Source of the DNA: Candidatus Olsenella stercoravium | GTDB lineage: Bacteria > Actinomycetota > Coriobacteriia > Coriobacteriales > Atopobiaceae | Direction: 5' to 3' | Length of the DNA: 37,159 nt | NCBI GenBank assembly: GCA_019116265.1 | Contig: DXBZ01000163.1 | Span: 1 to 37,159, forward strand | Part shown: piece by piece, positions 7,538 to 15,400 of the stretch | How positions within the stretch are numbered: position 1 is the stretch's first letter | Layout of the letters: each line of letters begins with the position of its first letter | Program-made: the position numbers and the translations under genes | Notes under the pieces: model-generated | What the model saw: only the letters and a program-made list of their open reading frames with translations | The model's database searches: none | What the model was told of the DNA's origin: nothing

Positions 7538-7558
7538 ATCTGAAAGGAGGGGCATAAG

Positions 7559-8359
7559 ATGGAAGTTGGTGCCATTCAGATTGCACTTATCTTCATCGTC
7601 ACGTTCATCGCGGCCATCGACCAGTTTGACTTCCTGGAGTCGCTGTATCAGCCGATCGTGACCGGTCCCATCGTGGGTGCCATCCTCGGCAACGTCGAGC
7701 TTGGCCTCGTCGTCGGTGGTACGTATCAGCTCATGACCATCGGTAACATGCCGATTGGTGGTGCGCAGCCGCCCAACGCCGTCATTGGCGGCATCATGGC
7801 GGCCATCTTCGCCTGCACGCTCGAGAACATGGACCCCAACCTCGCGGTCGCCACGGCCATCCCGTTCGCGATGCTTGGTCAGTACGGCGTGACGCTGTTC
7901 TTCACGCTCCGTGCTCCGCTCCTCGAGTTCTTCCGCGGGTGCGCCGAGAAGGCTGACACCAAGGGCATCACGAAGTGGACGATCGTCTCCGAGGTCATTC
8001 TCGGCCTGATTTTCGCCGTCATCGTGACCCTGTTCTTCATCGCCGGCCTCGCCGTCGGCCAGCAGGTCGTCGACGCCATTCCCGAGTGGCTCAACACCGG
8101 CCTGTCCCAGGCGGGCAACATGATGAAGTTCGTCGGCTTCGCCATCCTGCTCAAGATCATGATGAGCCGCGACATGTGGGGCTTCTTCTTCATGGGCTTC
8201 GGCCTCGCCCTCATCGCGACCAACATCGAGGCCATCGCTGGCCCTGCCCTGCTCATCCTGACCCTCATCGGCTTCGGCTTCGCCTTCTGGGACTTCCAGC
8301 AGCAGACCGAGCTGAAGGGCGCTGTCGCTGACGGAGGTGACATGGAAGATGGCATCTAA
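7559..8359 (+). CDS. agaW: PTS mannose-family EIIC component (membrane permease)
   Basis: 266-aa polytopic membrane protein. It begins with a hydrophobic helix ('IQIALIFIVTFIAAIDQF'), carries the EIIC glycine-rich motif 'PIVTGPIVGAILGNVELGLVVGGTYQL' region and 'GNMPIGGAQPPN', and has several further helices to residue about 250. EIIC forms the sugar pathway together with EIID. A strong ribosome-binding site (AAAGGAGGGG) precedes the ATG. The last 11 bases overlap the start of EIID, so translation is coupled. The naming follows GalNAc systems (AgaW), and specificity is inferred from the surrounding catabolic genes. Confidence 0.92.
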   Translation: MEVGAIQIALIFIVTFIAAIDQFDFLESLYQPIVTGPIVGAILGNVELGLVVGGTYQLMTIGNMPIGGAQPPNAVIGGIMAAIFACTLENMDPNLAVATAIPFAMLGQYGVTLFFTLRAPLLEFFRGCAEKADTKGITKWTIVSEVILGLIFAVIVTLFFIAGLAVGQQVVDAIPEWLNTGLSQAGNMMKFVGFAILLKIMMSRDMWGFFFMGFGLALIATNIEAIAGPALLILTLIGFGFAFWDFQQQTELKGAVADGGDMEDGI

Positions 8360-9425
8360 CGAGTTCGTTGTCCCGGAGCGCTACGAGGATCTCACTCCGG
8401 CCCCCAACGTTGATCAGCAGACGCTGAACCGCATGGCTCTTCGCTCCTGCTGGCTCCAGTCCTCGTTCAACTACGAGACCATGCAGTCCGGCGGCTGGCT
8501 CTTCGCCATGATCCCCGGCCTCGAGAAGGTCCACACCAACAAGAACGACCTCGCGGCGTCGATGTACCACAACCTGGACTTCATCAACACCCACCCGTTC
8601 CTGGTGACCTTCGTCATGGGCATTGTTCTCTCCCTCGAGCAGAACAAGGTTGACACCCAGACCATTCGCGCCGTCCGCATCTCCGCGGCCTCCCCGCTCG
8701 GCGGCATCGGCGACGCTCTGTTCTGGCTGACGCTCGTGCCGATCACGGCCGGCATCACCTCGAACATGGCTCTCGACGGCAACATCATTGCCCCGATCAT
8801 CTTCCTGGTGATCTTCAACGCGGCTCAGTTCGCCTGCCGCTTCGGCCTCATGAACTGGTCCTACAAGGTCGGTACGAGCGCCATTGACGCCCTTACCGCC
8901 AACATGCAGGCGTTCACGCGTGCCGCCTCCATCCTCGGCGTGTTCGTCGTCGGCGCTCTGACCGTCACCATGGGTGCCACCCAGATCAACCTCACGATCC
9001 CGAACGGCACCACCCGTGGCCTCGCCGCCACCACCGTCGTCGTGTCCAACGAGGAGGCCGAGAACTTCGCCGACCTCGCCGTTGACACCGAGTCTGCCGA
9101 GGCTGGTACCCTCGCCATGACCGACACGGACGGCAACCCGCTCACCGCCGCCGACGCTGACGGCAACGCTGTCACCACCGGCATCGTCGACCTCGGCAAC
9201 GGCATGAGCCAGGTCACCTACGGCACCGTCACCGAGTCCCCGGTTGAGTACTCCGTGGCGTCCACGCTCGACTCCGTCATGCCCAAGCTCGTTCCGCTGG
9301 CGCTCGTCATGCTGCTGTACTTCCTCTTTGCGAAGCACAACTTCACCCCGATCAAGGGCATCATCCTGCTCCTGGTCATCGGCATCCTGGGCTCCGGCTG
9401 CGGCATCTGGCCGAGCATCTGGTAA
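8349..9425 (+). CDS. agaE: PTS mannose-family EIID component with an enlarged loop
   Basis: EIID membrane subunit, 358 aa, unique to mannose-family PTS. Typical N-terminal features are seen ('LNRMALRSCWLQSSFNYETMQSGGW', 'HPFLVTFVMGI', 'SPLGGIGDALFW') and C-terminal helices ('LALVMLLYFLFAKHNFTP', 'IILLLVIGILGSGCGIW'). I place the start at the ATG at 8349 (MASNEF), 11 bases after GGAGG; the GTG at 8337 lies within that site. Usual EIID length is about 270-290 aa. The excess comes from an insert of about 85 residues near positions 215-300, rich in Thr, Asp, Asn and Gly with 'TDTDGNPLTAADADGNAV', which looks like an extracytoplasmic loop. Confidence 0.92.
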   Translation: MASNEFVVPERYEDLTPAPNVDQQTLNRMALRSCWLQSSFNYETMQSGGWLFAMIPGLEKVHTNKNDLAASMYHNLDFINTHPFLVTFVMGIVLSLEQNKVDTQTIRAVRISAASPLGGIGDALFWLTLVPITAGITSNMALDGNIIAPIIFLVIFNAAQFACRFGLMNWSYKVGTSAIDALTANMQAFTRAASILGVFVVGALTVTMGATQINLTIPNGTTRGLAATTVVVSNEEAENFADLAVDTESAEAGTLAMTDTDGNPLTAADADGNAVTTGIVDLGNGMSQVTYGTVTESPVEYSVASTLDSVMPKLVPLALVMLLYFLFAKHNFTPIKGIILLLVIGILGSGCGIWPSIW

Positions 9426-9443
9426 GCGAAAGCTAGCCACCCT

Positions 9444-9483
9444 GGGAGGCGCGTGGGTTCTCCACGCGCCTCCCTTCTCTCCT
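9444..9483 (+). terminator. rho-independent terminator after the PTS genes
   Basis: GGGAGGCGCGTGG (9444-9456) pairs perfectly with CCACGCGCCTCCC (9462-9474) across a 5-base loop and is followed by TTCTCTCCT. It would end or reduce transcription before the GntR-type regulator gene. Confidence 0.8.
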
Positions 9484-9578
9484 GGCAACAGGTATGTTTG
9501 GACTGCGCGGGGCAGATGCTCCAACGGAGGCGTCCGTCTCGCGCTCTGGGCATATCGACGACGAGCGAAAGGGGGCGC

Positions 9579-10307
9579 ATGGCAACCGTCACGAGAAAAC
9601 AGCCGCTCTACGATCAGCTCGTTGACCTCCTCCGCGAGAAGATCGAGAACGAGATGGAGCCGGGTGATTTGCTTCCCTCCGAGCGCGACCTCTCGGAGCG
9701 CTACGGACTCTCGCGTACCACGGTTCGTCTCGCCCTGAAGGAGCTCGAGACCATGGGGCTGATCACCCGTCGGCACGGCAAGGGAACCTTCGTCTCCGAC
9801 TCCGCTCGAGAGGCAACCAACCTCATGGGCGCCTACAGCTTTACCGAGCAGATGCGTGGCATGGGTCGCGTTCCCAAGACGGTGATTCTCGACTTCAAGG
9901 CGGGCGAGGCGACCAAGACGGTCGCCGAGCACCTGCGCCTGCACCTGGGAGAGACCGTCTTTCGCATGCGCCGGCTCCGCCTTGCCGACGAGGTCCCGAT
10001 GATGGTCGAGCAGACCTACCTGCCGGCCGGCGAGTTCTCCGGCCTTACGAAGGCCGTCGTTTCAAGCAAGCCGCTCTACGACATCATGGAGCAGGACTAC
10101 GGCGAGAAGATCAAGCTGGCCGAGGAGGAGTTCTATGCGAGCATTGCTCGCGGCTCCGATGCCCTTGAGCTGGGCATATCCGAAGGCGCCCCAGTGCTTG
10201 AGCTTGTGCGCACCACCTACAACGTCAAGAACATGGTCGTCGAGTACACGCACAGCGTCGCTCGCGCCGACCAGTTCAAATACAAGGTCACTCACGTCAG
10301 GAGTTAG
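9579..10307 (+). CDS. GntR/HutC-family regulator with UTRA domain (NagR/DasR-like)
   Basis: 242-aa regulator. Residues 1-75 form the winged helix-turn-helix ('LYDQLVDLLREKIENEMEPG', 'LLPSERDLSERYGLSRTTVR', 'GLITRRHGKGTFV'). Residues about 85-240 match the UTRA effector domain ('ETVFRMRRLRLADEVPMMVE', 'YLPAGEFSGL'). UTRA regulators of this type bind amino-sugar 6-phosphates. The open frame extends to 9453 through the terminator; the ATG at 9579 is chosen because AAAGGGGG lies upstream and homology starts there. It sits between the PTS genes and agaS. The TGGT-N4-ACCA site at 6142 is its best candidate operator. Confidence 0.9.
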   Translation: MATVTRKQPLYDQLVDLLREKIENEMEPGDLLPSERDLSERYGLSRTTVRLALKELETMGLITRRHGKGTFVSDSAREATNLMGAYSFTEQMRGMGRVPKTVILDFKAGEATKTVAEHLRLHLGETVFRMRRLRLADEVPMMVEQTYLPAGEFSGLTKAVVSSKPLYDIMEQDYGEKIKLAEEEFYASIARGSDALELGISEGAPVLELVRTTYNVKNMVVEYTHSVARADQFKYKVTHVRS

Positions 10308-10319
10308 GCGTTACGCCTA
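10305..10319 (+). repeat. small hairpin at the regulator stop codon
   Basis: TAGGCG-TTA-CGCCTA, a 6-bp stem overlapping the TAG of the GntR gene, 16 bp before the agaS start. It is too small and lacks a U-run to be a terminator; it may pause ribosomes or polymerase. Confidence 0.35.
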
Positions 10320-10334
10320 GGGAAGGGAGCAAGT

Positions 10335-11501
10335 ATGTTCGAGAAGGACGTGGAGACCCTCACCTCCATGGGGGCGCAGATCACCACCGCAGAGATCAAG
10401 CAGCAGCCGGAGCTCTGGAGGGACACCCTCGAGATCTACAAGGCAAACCTCGACGCCATCACCGCGTTTCTCGCCGAGGCCCGCGCCATGGGCGAGGGTC
10501 GTCTCTCCGTCGTCTTCACCGGCGCCGGCACCTCCGACTACGTCGGTGACACCGTTGCCCCGTACCTGCGTCACGCTGGCGACGTCTCTCTCTACGACTT
10601 CAAGCCGATCGCTACCACCGACATCGTCTCCGCGCCGCGCGACTTCCTGAACCCGGACGAGCCCACCGTCCTCGTCTCGTTCGCGCGCTCCGGCAACAGC
10701 CCCGAGTCCCTCGCCGCTGTGGAGATCGCGGGCAAGTTTGTGAAGAACGTCCGCTTCCTCAACATCACCTGCGCCCCCGAGGGCAAGCTCGCCGTCGAGT
10801 CCGCCGACGACCCCCGCGCGCTCACGCTGCTCATCCCGCGTGCCAACGACAAGGGCTTTGCCATGACCGGCTCCTACAGCTGCATGACGCTGCTCTCCAC
10901 CCTCATCTTTGACTCCGCATCCCTCGAGCAGAAGGCCGCCTGGGTCGAGCAGATCGCCAAGATGGGCGAGGAGGTCGTCTCCCGCGAGGACGAGGTGGCC
11001 GCCTTCCTTGCCGGCGACTTCAACCGCGTGACCTACCTCGGCTCCGGCTCCTTCGTGGGCCTGGCGCAGGAGAGCCAGCTCAAGATCCTCGAGCTCGCCC
11101 ACGGCCTCGTGGCCACCTCCTGGGACAGCTCCATGGGCTACCGTCACGGGCCCAAGTCCTTTGTGGACGACAAGACCCTCGTCTTTGTCTTCATGAACAA
11201 CGACGAGTACACCCGCCAGTACGACCTCGACATCCTGAACGAGATCGGCGGCGACCAGATCGCGCAGAAGACCATCGCCGTCCAGCAGGACTGCGGCCCG
11301 GTCTTTGAGGGCGAGTCCTTCACCTTCGCCGGTTATGACGCGCTGCCCGAGGGCTACCTCGCGCTTCCGTTCATCATGGTCGCGCAGACGGTCTCGCTGC
11401 TCAACTCCGTGCGCGTGGGCAACACGCCCGACACGCCGAGCCCCACCGGCACCGTCAACCGCGTGGTCAAGGGCGTCACCATCCACCCGTTCGAGGCGTA
11501 G
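10335..11501 (+). CDS. agaS: AgaS-type SIS-domain galactosamine-6-phosphate deaminase/isomerase (tagatose-6-phosphate ketose-aldose isomerase)
   Basis: 388 aa with two sugar-isomerase (SIS) domains. The first holds 'VVFTGAGTSDYVGDTVAPYL' and 'SFARSGNSPESLAAVE'; the second holds 'YLGSGSFVGLAQESQLKILE' followed by 'SSMGYRHGPKSF', the AgaS pattern. AgaS converts galactosamine-6-phosphate to tagatose-6-phosphate with release of ammonia. The ATG at 10335 follows GGAAGGGAGC. It is followed by the deacetylase gene, which makes its substrate. Length and the 'HGPKSFVDD' motif separate it from GlmS and from NagB-type deaminases, so the assignment is firm at family level. Confidence 0.92.
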   Translation: MFEKDVETLTSMGAQITTAEIKQQPELWRDTLEIYKANLDAITAFLAEARAMGEGRLSVVFTGAGTSDYVGDTVAPYLRHAGDVSLYDFKPIATTDIVSAPRDFLNPDEPTVLVSFARSGNSPESLAAVEIAGKFVKNVRFLNITCAPEGKLAVESADDPRALTLLIPRANDKGFAMTGSYSCMTLLSTLIFDSASLEQKAAWVEQIAKMGEEVVSREDEVAAFLAGDFNRVTYLGSGSFVGLAQESQLKILELAHGLVATSWDSSMGYRHGPKSFVDDKTLVFVFMNNDEYTRQYDLDILNEIGGDQIAQKTIAVQQDCGPVFEGESFTFAGYDALPEGYLALPFIMVAQTVSLLNSVRVGNTPDTPSPTGTVNRVVKGVTIHPFEA

Positions 11502-11525
11502 GCGCAGGACACTGACTGACTCGGC

Positions 11526-11556
11526 CGGCCCGGGGAGCCTCCCCGGGCCGTTCTCC
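11526..11556 (+). terminator. intra-operon terminator or attenuating hairpin
   Basis: CGGCCCGGGGA (11526-11536), loop GCC, TCCCCGGGCCG (11540-11550), a perfect 11-bp stem followed by TTCTCC. It lies in the 69-bp gap between agaS and the deacetylase gene and probably causes partial termination or protects the upstream mRNA. Confidence 0.6.
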
Positions 11557-11570
11557 AAGGGGGAATCGCA

Positions 11571-12737
11571 ATGAGCACGTTCGCCATCAAGGCTGACAAG
11601 TTCGTTCTGCCCGGCGTCACCATGCAGGGCGGCTACCTCACCGTCGAGGACGGCAAGTTTGGCATGTGGAGCGCCGACGCCCCGGACTGCGAGATTCGCG
11701 ACCTCACGGGCTGCATCGTGGGCCCGGGCCTCGTGGACACGCACATCCACGGCTTCTACAACCACGCCACCACCGATCGCAGCGCCGAGGGCATCAACGC
11801 CTCGAGCGTGGAGCTCGCGCGTCGCGGCACCACCTGCTGGCTGCCCACCACGTTCACCGAGTCCATCGACCAGATCGCCGACTCCTGCGCAGCCATCGCC
11901 GAGGCCGACGAGGGCCGTGACGAATCCTTCGTGGGCGCGCGCATCGGCGGCATCTACCTGGAGGGTCCGTTCTTCACCGAGGCCCACGTGGGTGCCCAGA
12001 ACCCGGTCTACCTGATAGACCCGAGCGTCGAGGTCTTTGATGGGTGGCAGGAGAAGGCCGGCGGCCGCATCGTCAAGAGCGCCCTCGCTGCCGAGAAGGA
12101 CGGTGCGTGCGCGTACTGCGCCGCCCTCGACGAGCGCGACGTCGTCACCGCGATCGGTCACTCCGACGCCCACTACGACGAGGCCCTCGCCGCCGTCAAC
12201 GCCGGTGCGAGCTGCTTTGTCCACACCTACAACGGCCAGCGCGGCCTGCACCACCGCGACCCCGGCGTCGTGGGCGCGGCCATGACCACCAACGGCACCT
12301 ACGCCGAGATCATCTGCGACGGCCGCCACGTCGTCCCCGGCGCGGTCAAGGCGCTCGTGGACGCCAAGGGCTGGGACCACACGGTCCTCATCACCGACTG
12401 TCTGGGCTGCGGCGGCATGCCCGAGGGCGAGTACATGTCCGGCGGCCTGCCCGTCGTGATGAAGGGCGGCCTGTGCTACCTGCTCAACGAGGACGGCACC
12501 ACGGGTTCGATCGCCGGCTCCGTGCTCACGCTCGCCGAGGGCGTCAAGAACATGGTCGACTGGCAGATCGTGACCGCCGAGCAGGCCATCCGCATGGCCA
12601 CCGAGGTCGCCGCCCGCTCCGCCCACATCGAGGAGCGCTTTGGCTTCATCAAGCCCGGTCGCGACGCCGACCTCACGGTCTTCAACGCCGACATGACCCT
12701 CGCCACCACCTTCGTGGGCGGCGTCGAGGTCAAGTAG
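11571..12737 (+). CDS. nagA: N-acetylgalactosamine/N-acetylglucosamine-6-phosphate deacetylase
   Basis: 388-aa amidohydrolase-fold enzyme that removes acetate from an N-acetylhexosamine 6-phosphate. Metal and active-site residues are visible: H58 and H60 in 'GLVDTHIHGF', E131 in 'YLEGPFF', H197 in 'AIGHSDAHYDE', H218 in 'FVHTYNGQRGLHHRDPG', and catalytic D276 in 'LITDCLGCGG'. The ATG at 11571 follows AAGGGGGAA. Next to agaS and a GalNAc-type PTS it most likely acts on GalNAc-6-phosphate (AgaA role), giving galactosamine-6-phosphate for AgaS. Activity on GlcNAc-6-phosphate is common in this family and cannot be excluded. Confidence 0.92.
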   Translation: MSTFAIKADKFVLPGVTMQGGYLTVEDGKFGMWSADAPDCEIRDLTGCIVGPGLVDTHIHGFYNHATTDRSAEGINASSVELARRGTTCWLPTTFTESIDQIADSCAAIAEADEGRDESFVGARIGGIYLEGPFFTEAHVGAQNPVYLIDPSVEVFDGWQEKAGGRIVKSALAAEKDGACAYCAALDERDVVTAIGHSDAHYDEALAAVNAGASCFVHTYNGQRGLHHRDPGVVGAAMTTNGTYAEIICDGRHVVPGAVKALVDAKGWDHTVLITDCLGCGGMPEGEYMSGGLPVVMKGGLCYLLNEDGTTGSIAGSVLTLAEGVKNMVDWQIVTAEQAIRMATEVAARSAHIEERFGFIKPGRDADLTVFNADMTLATTFVGGVEVK

Positions 12738-12747
12738 GGGGCGCGCG

Positions 12748-13461
12748 ATGGAGGGAACGGCCAAGCGCTTCAAGGACGAGGTCATCCGTCGTCTTGACGA
12801 GGTCTTTGACGGCCAGGAGGACGCCCTGCACGAGGCGGCGGTCATCTTTGCCGACACCATCGAGCGCGGCGGCATCATCCGCGCCTTTGGCTCCGGCCAC
12901 AGCCACGCCAACGCGCTGGAGATCTGCGGGCGCGCCGGTGGCTACATCCAGACCAAGGTGGTGCGCGAGCCCGCCTGGGGCATCTACGAGATGATCGATG
13001 GCGTGGGCGACCAGTTCTGGCTCAAGCTCGACCTGCGTCCCGAGGACTGCCTCGTCGTGATTTCCAACTCCGGTCGCAACCCGCTGCCGGTGGAGCTCGC
13101 CCTGCACGCACAGGAGGCGGGCATCAAGGTCATCGCCGTGACGGCCGTTGACGTCTCCCGTGCGGGCACCTCCCGCGCCAAGAGCGGCAAGCGTCTCTTT
13201 GAGTGCGCCGACGTGGTGCTGGACAACAAGTCCTCCTTCGGCGACGCGGCGCTCGAGGTGGAGGGCCTGGCCACAAACGTGGGCGGCACCTCGCTCTACA
13301 CGGGCTGCCTGCTTCTGGACTGCGCCATCATGGAGTCCATTGACATCCTGCTCGAGCGCGGCATCCAGCCGCCGCTCTTCATGAGCGCCAACGTGGACGG
13401 CGGCCCCGAGTTCAACCAGCGCCTCCTGGATCAGTTCAAGGAGCGCCTGGCCGAGTACTAA
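12748..13461 (+). CDS. SIS-domain protein, UPF0309 type
   Basis: 237-aa single SIS-domain protein. It shows 'IIRAFGSGHSHANALEICGRAGG' (phosphosugar loop) and 'LVVISNSGRNPLPVELALHA', as in the UPF0309 family of uncharacterised sugar isomerase-like proteins. These bind phosphosugars; reactions are mostly unassigned. GTG/ATG choice: the ATG at 12748 is 10 bp after the deacetylase stop, with GGGGGCG as a modest ribosome-binding site. It is the last gene of the amino-sugar run, so it may act on a related hexosamine phosphate or on N-acetylmuramate-type substrates (MurQ is also a SIS enzyme), but the sequence does not decide this. Confidence 0.82.
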   Translation: MEGTAKRFKDEVIRRLDEVFDGQEDALHEAAVIFADTIERGGIIRAFGSGHSHANALEICGRAGGYIQTKVVREPAWGIYEMIDGVGDQFWLKLDLRPEDCLVVISNSGRNPLPVELALHAQEAGIKVIAVTAVDVSRAGTSRAKSGKRLFECADVVLDNKSSFGDAALEVEGLATNVGGTSLYTGCLLLDCAIMESIDILLERGIQPPLFMSANVDGGPEFNQRLLDQFKERLAEY

Positions 13462-13494
13462 CAAAGAGGGACGGCTCCGTCTCATAGCCACTGG

Positions 13495-13524
13495 GCGACG
13501 GCCTCGGATCTCCGGGGCCGTCGC
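13495..13524 (+). repeat. hairpin downstream of the amino-sugar operon
   Basis: GCGACGGCC (13495-13503) pairs with GGCCGTCGC (13516-13524), with further pairing in the loop (CGG/CCG). No U-run follows; it may protect the 3' end of the transcript. Confidence 0.5.
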
Positions 13525-13583
13525 TGCATCTGTCAGGTAGCGTCGCACGAGGTGGTTCTTCTCGGCATGCGCTGAACCATGAG

Positions 13584-13612
13584 CGGGGTCGGACGCTGTC
13601 CGGCCCCGTTTG
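13584..13612 (+). terminator. probable terminator of the amino-sugar operon
   Basis: CGGGGTCGGAC (13584-13594), loop GCT, GTCCGGCCCCG (13598-13608) with one G-U pair, followed by TTTG. It lies 123 bp after the last gene of the run. The intervening 13462-13583 holds the hairpin at 13495 and no gene. Confidence 0.65.
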
Positions 13613-13695
13613 CCTAACAGTTTCATCACGTTTTTGTGCGAGCCCCGAGCCGACCTGCGCCTTCGTTATCATTAGCTGAAAAAAGAGGGGGCACC

Positions 13696-15006
13696 GTGCT
13701 CAAACGCGGCACCAAAAGGACAAAGACGGAGCGGAGGCGTCGCCGCAGGGGCGCGCTTCTCGTCGCCCTTGTGCTCGTTGCCGCTGCGGACAGCGCCACG
13801 CTCGCCGGGGCGGCAGTCCTCCACGCCCGCCGGCTTGAGCGCGCCACGGGCACCAACGCCGTCATCGCGCCGGACATCGAGGCCGAGCACCGCCACGGCG
13901 CCTTCACCGCGACCATAGAGTACGGCGCGCTCTACTCTGCGGAAGGCCACCAGGTGTCCTCCGAGGTCACCTGGGACGACGACTGGTTCTTTGAGGACCC
14001 CACCGCCTACAACCAGGAGCTCGCGCACACCTGCGCGGTCCTCTCTGCGGTGGCCAACGCCGAGAGCGGCTACTACCAGCAGGGTTCCGCCTCGCCCTCC
14101 TATGCCGAGCACGCCTTTGCGGAGCTGGGCTTTGAGGAGGTCTCGACCTCGTCCTACCGCTACCGCAGCGAGGTGATGGACGAGCTCATCGGCCTCGTGG
14201 ACGGAACGGACGTCGTGGCGTACGCGGTGGCGACAAAGCACGTGCGCTCGTCGCAGACGGGCGAGGAGAGGCTGCTCACGGTGGTCGTGGTGCGCGGCTC
14301 CTACGGGTCGGAGTGGCTCTCCAACGCCAACATCGGGGAGTCGGACAGCGTCGAGGACCACCTGGGCTTCACGCTTGCCGCAGAGGAGATCGTGGCGGAC
14401 CTCAACGCCCGCGCCGACGAGACCGACCCCGGAATCGAGCGCACCTACCTCTTCTGCGGGCACAGCCGGGGCGGCGCCGTCTCCAACCTCCTCGCGAGCT
14501 ACGCCGACGGCGCGTCCGGCGACATGGGGGCGATAAGCTCGGCGGAGTCCGTGCGCGCCTACACCTTTGCCGCGCCCAACTGCACCACCGACCCCGACGC
14601 CCGCAGCGCGTGCTACGACAACATCTTCAACGTCCTCAACCCGTCCGACGCGGTGACGATGCTCCTGCCCGCGGAGTGGGGCTACGCGCGCCACGGCCGG
14701 GACGTCTGGCTCCCCACGATGGACGAGGACGCCGAGCTCACGCAGGCCATGGGCGCTTCGTACGAGGCCTCCATGGGCACGGAGTGCCCCGTCCAAGACG
14801 ACGCGCTCGCGCGCTCGGAGGAGTTCGTGGGCTTTGTCACCGAGCGCGTGGAGGGAGTGAGCGAGCTCTTCTCCGTGGGCGGCGCGCTGGCCGTCACCCA
14901 GGCGTGCCTCGGCTTCGATGTGGGTCAGGTTCTGACGAGCCACTACCCCAACACCTACATCGCGTGGCTCGAAGCCACGTCTGCGGATGACCTCACGTTT
15001 TCGTAG
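13696..15006 (+). CDS. membrane-anchored lipase-like alpha/beta hydrolase
   Basis: 436 aa. The N terminus is very basic (residues 2-18, Lys/Arg-rich), followed by one hydrophobic helix (about 19-41), so it is a signal anchor or uncleaved signal peptide with an external enzyme domain. The nucleophile elbow is 'FCGHSRGGAVSNLLAS' with Ser257 in G-H-S-R-G, as in class 3 lipases and Mbeg1-like hydrolases. 'NPSDAVTMLL' may hold the acid and 'SHYPNTYIAWLE' the His near the C terminus. The GTG start at 13696 follows AGAGGGGG; the frame is open upstream to 13636 but that lies before this site. It stands alone between the amino-sugar operon and pheST. Substrate is unknown. Confidence 0.8.
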   Translation: MLKRGTKRTKTERRRRRRGALLVALVLVAAADSATLAGAAVLHARRLERATGTNAVIAPDIEAEHRHGAFTATIEYGALYSAEGHQVSSEVTWDDDWFFEDPTAYNQELAHTCAVLSAVANAESGYYQQGSASPSYAEHAFAELGFEEVSTSSYRYRSEVMDELIGLVDGTDVVAYAVATKHVRSSQTGEERLLTVVVVRGSYGSEWLSNANIGESDSVEDHLGFTLAAEEIVADLNARADETDPGIERTYLFCGHSRGGAVSNLLASYADGASGDMGAISSAESVRAYTFAAPNCTTDPDARSACYDNIFNVLNPSDAVTMLLPAEWGYARHGRDVWLPTMDEDAELTQAMGASYEASMGTECPVQDDALARSEEFVGFVTERVEGVSELFSVGGALAVTQACLGFDVGQVLTSHYPNTYIAWLEATSADDLTFS

Positions 15007-15007
15007 C

Positions 15008-15053
15008 TGCGACGGGCCGGGCGAGATGAACGCGCCGCAGCCTCGTTTTTCGG
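15008..15053 (+). terminator. possible terminator of the lipase-like gene
   Basis: CTGCG near 15008 can pair with CGCAG near 15039, with an inner GGCG/CGCC pairing, followed shortly by CTCGTTTTT. The stem is imperfect. Confidence 0.45.
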
Positions 15054-15060
15054 GACGAGT

Positions 15061-15089
15061 CGATTTGTGCGCGCCTGCTGTGCTACCAT
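15061..15089 (+). promoter_or_regulatory. possible promoter of the pheST T-box transcript
   Basis: TACCAT at 15084-15089 is a fair -10 box placed about 7 bases before the expected start of the T-box leader. CGATTT at 15061-15066 lies at 17-bp spacing but is a poor -35 match. Confidence 0.4.
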
Positions 15090-15095
15090 GTCCCG

Positions 15096-15380
15096 CAGGC
15101 GATGACGGAGAGGTTTGGGCGTCGCGTTGCCAGCGGACAAGAGATGGGGGTCACCGGCTGAGAGCCCCCTCCAAGGCAGAGGCCCGGAGTTCACTCCACC
15201 AGCCGCGACCTGAACGGCGCGAGGTTCTTCTCGCCAGCTCAGTAGGGAAGCCGGGGGTCCCACGGAACGGGGCATGAAGAGCGGGCGCTCGGGGGAGAAA
15301 ACCCGGCGCGCCAACCGAGGTGGTACCGCGGATCATTCCGTCCTTGGGCAGCAGCACGGCTGTCGGAGGGCGGTTTTTTT
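15096..15380 (+). ncRNA. T-box leader (tRNA-Phe sensing riboswitch) of pheST
   Basis: The conserved T-box sequence GGTGGTACCGCG is at 15319-15330. The leader begins with GATGACGGAGAG, the usual start of Stem I. A Phe specifier codon TTC followed by A is visible at 15190-15192, in GGAGTTCACTCC on the 3' side of Stem I. Downstream, bases from about 15339 to 15373 form a terminator stem (CCGTCCTTGGGCAG with CTGTCGGAGGGCGG, one mismatch) followed by seven T residues at 15374-15380. Uncharged tRNA-Phe should pair with the specifier and the T-box to form the antiterminator and allow pheST transcription. The specifier placement is my reading and not a computed fold. Confidence 0.92.
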
Positions 15381-15400
15381 AGTAGAGAAGGGATTGCACG

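Noticed and set aside
10317..12911. 864-codon open frame on the minus strand
   Set aside because: Antisense to agaS and nagA, which have complete catalytic motifs; low-complexity composition and no ribosome-binding site.
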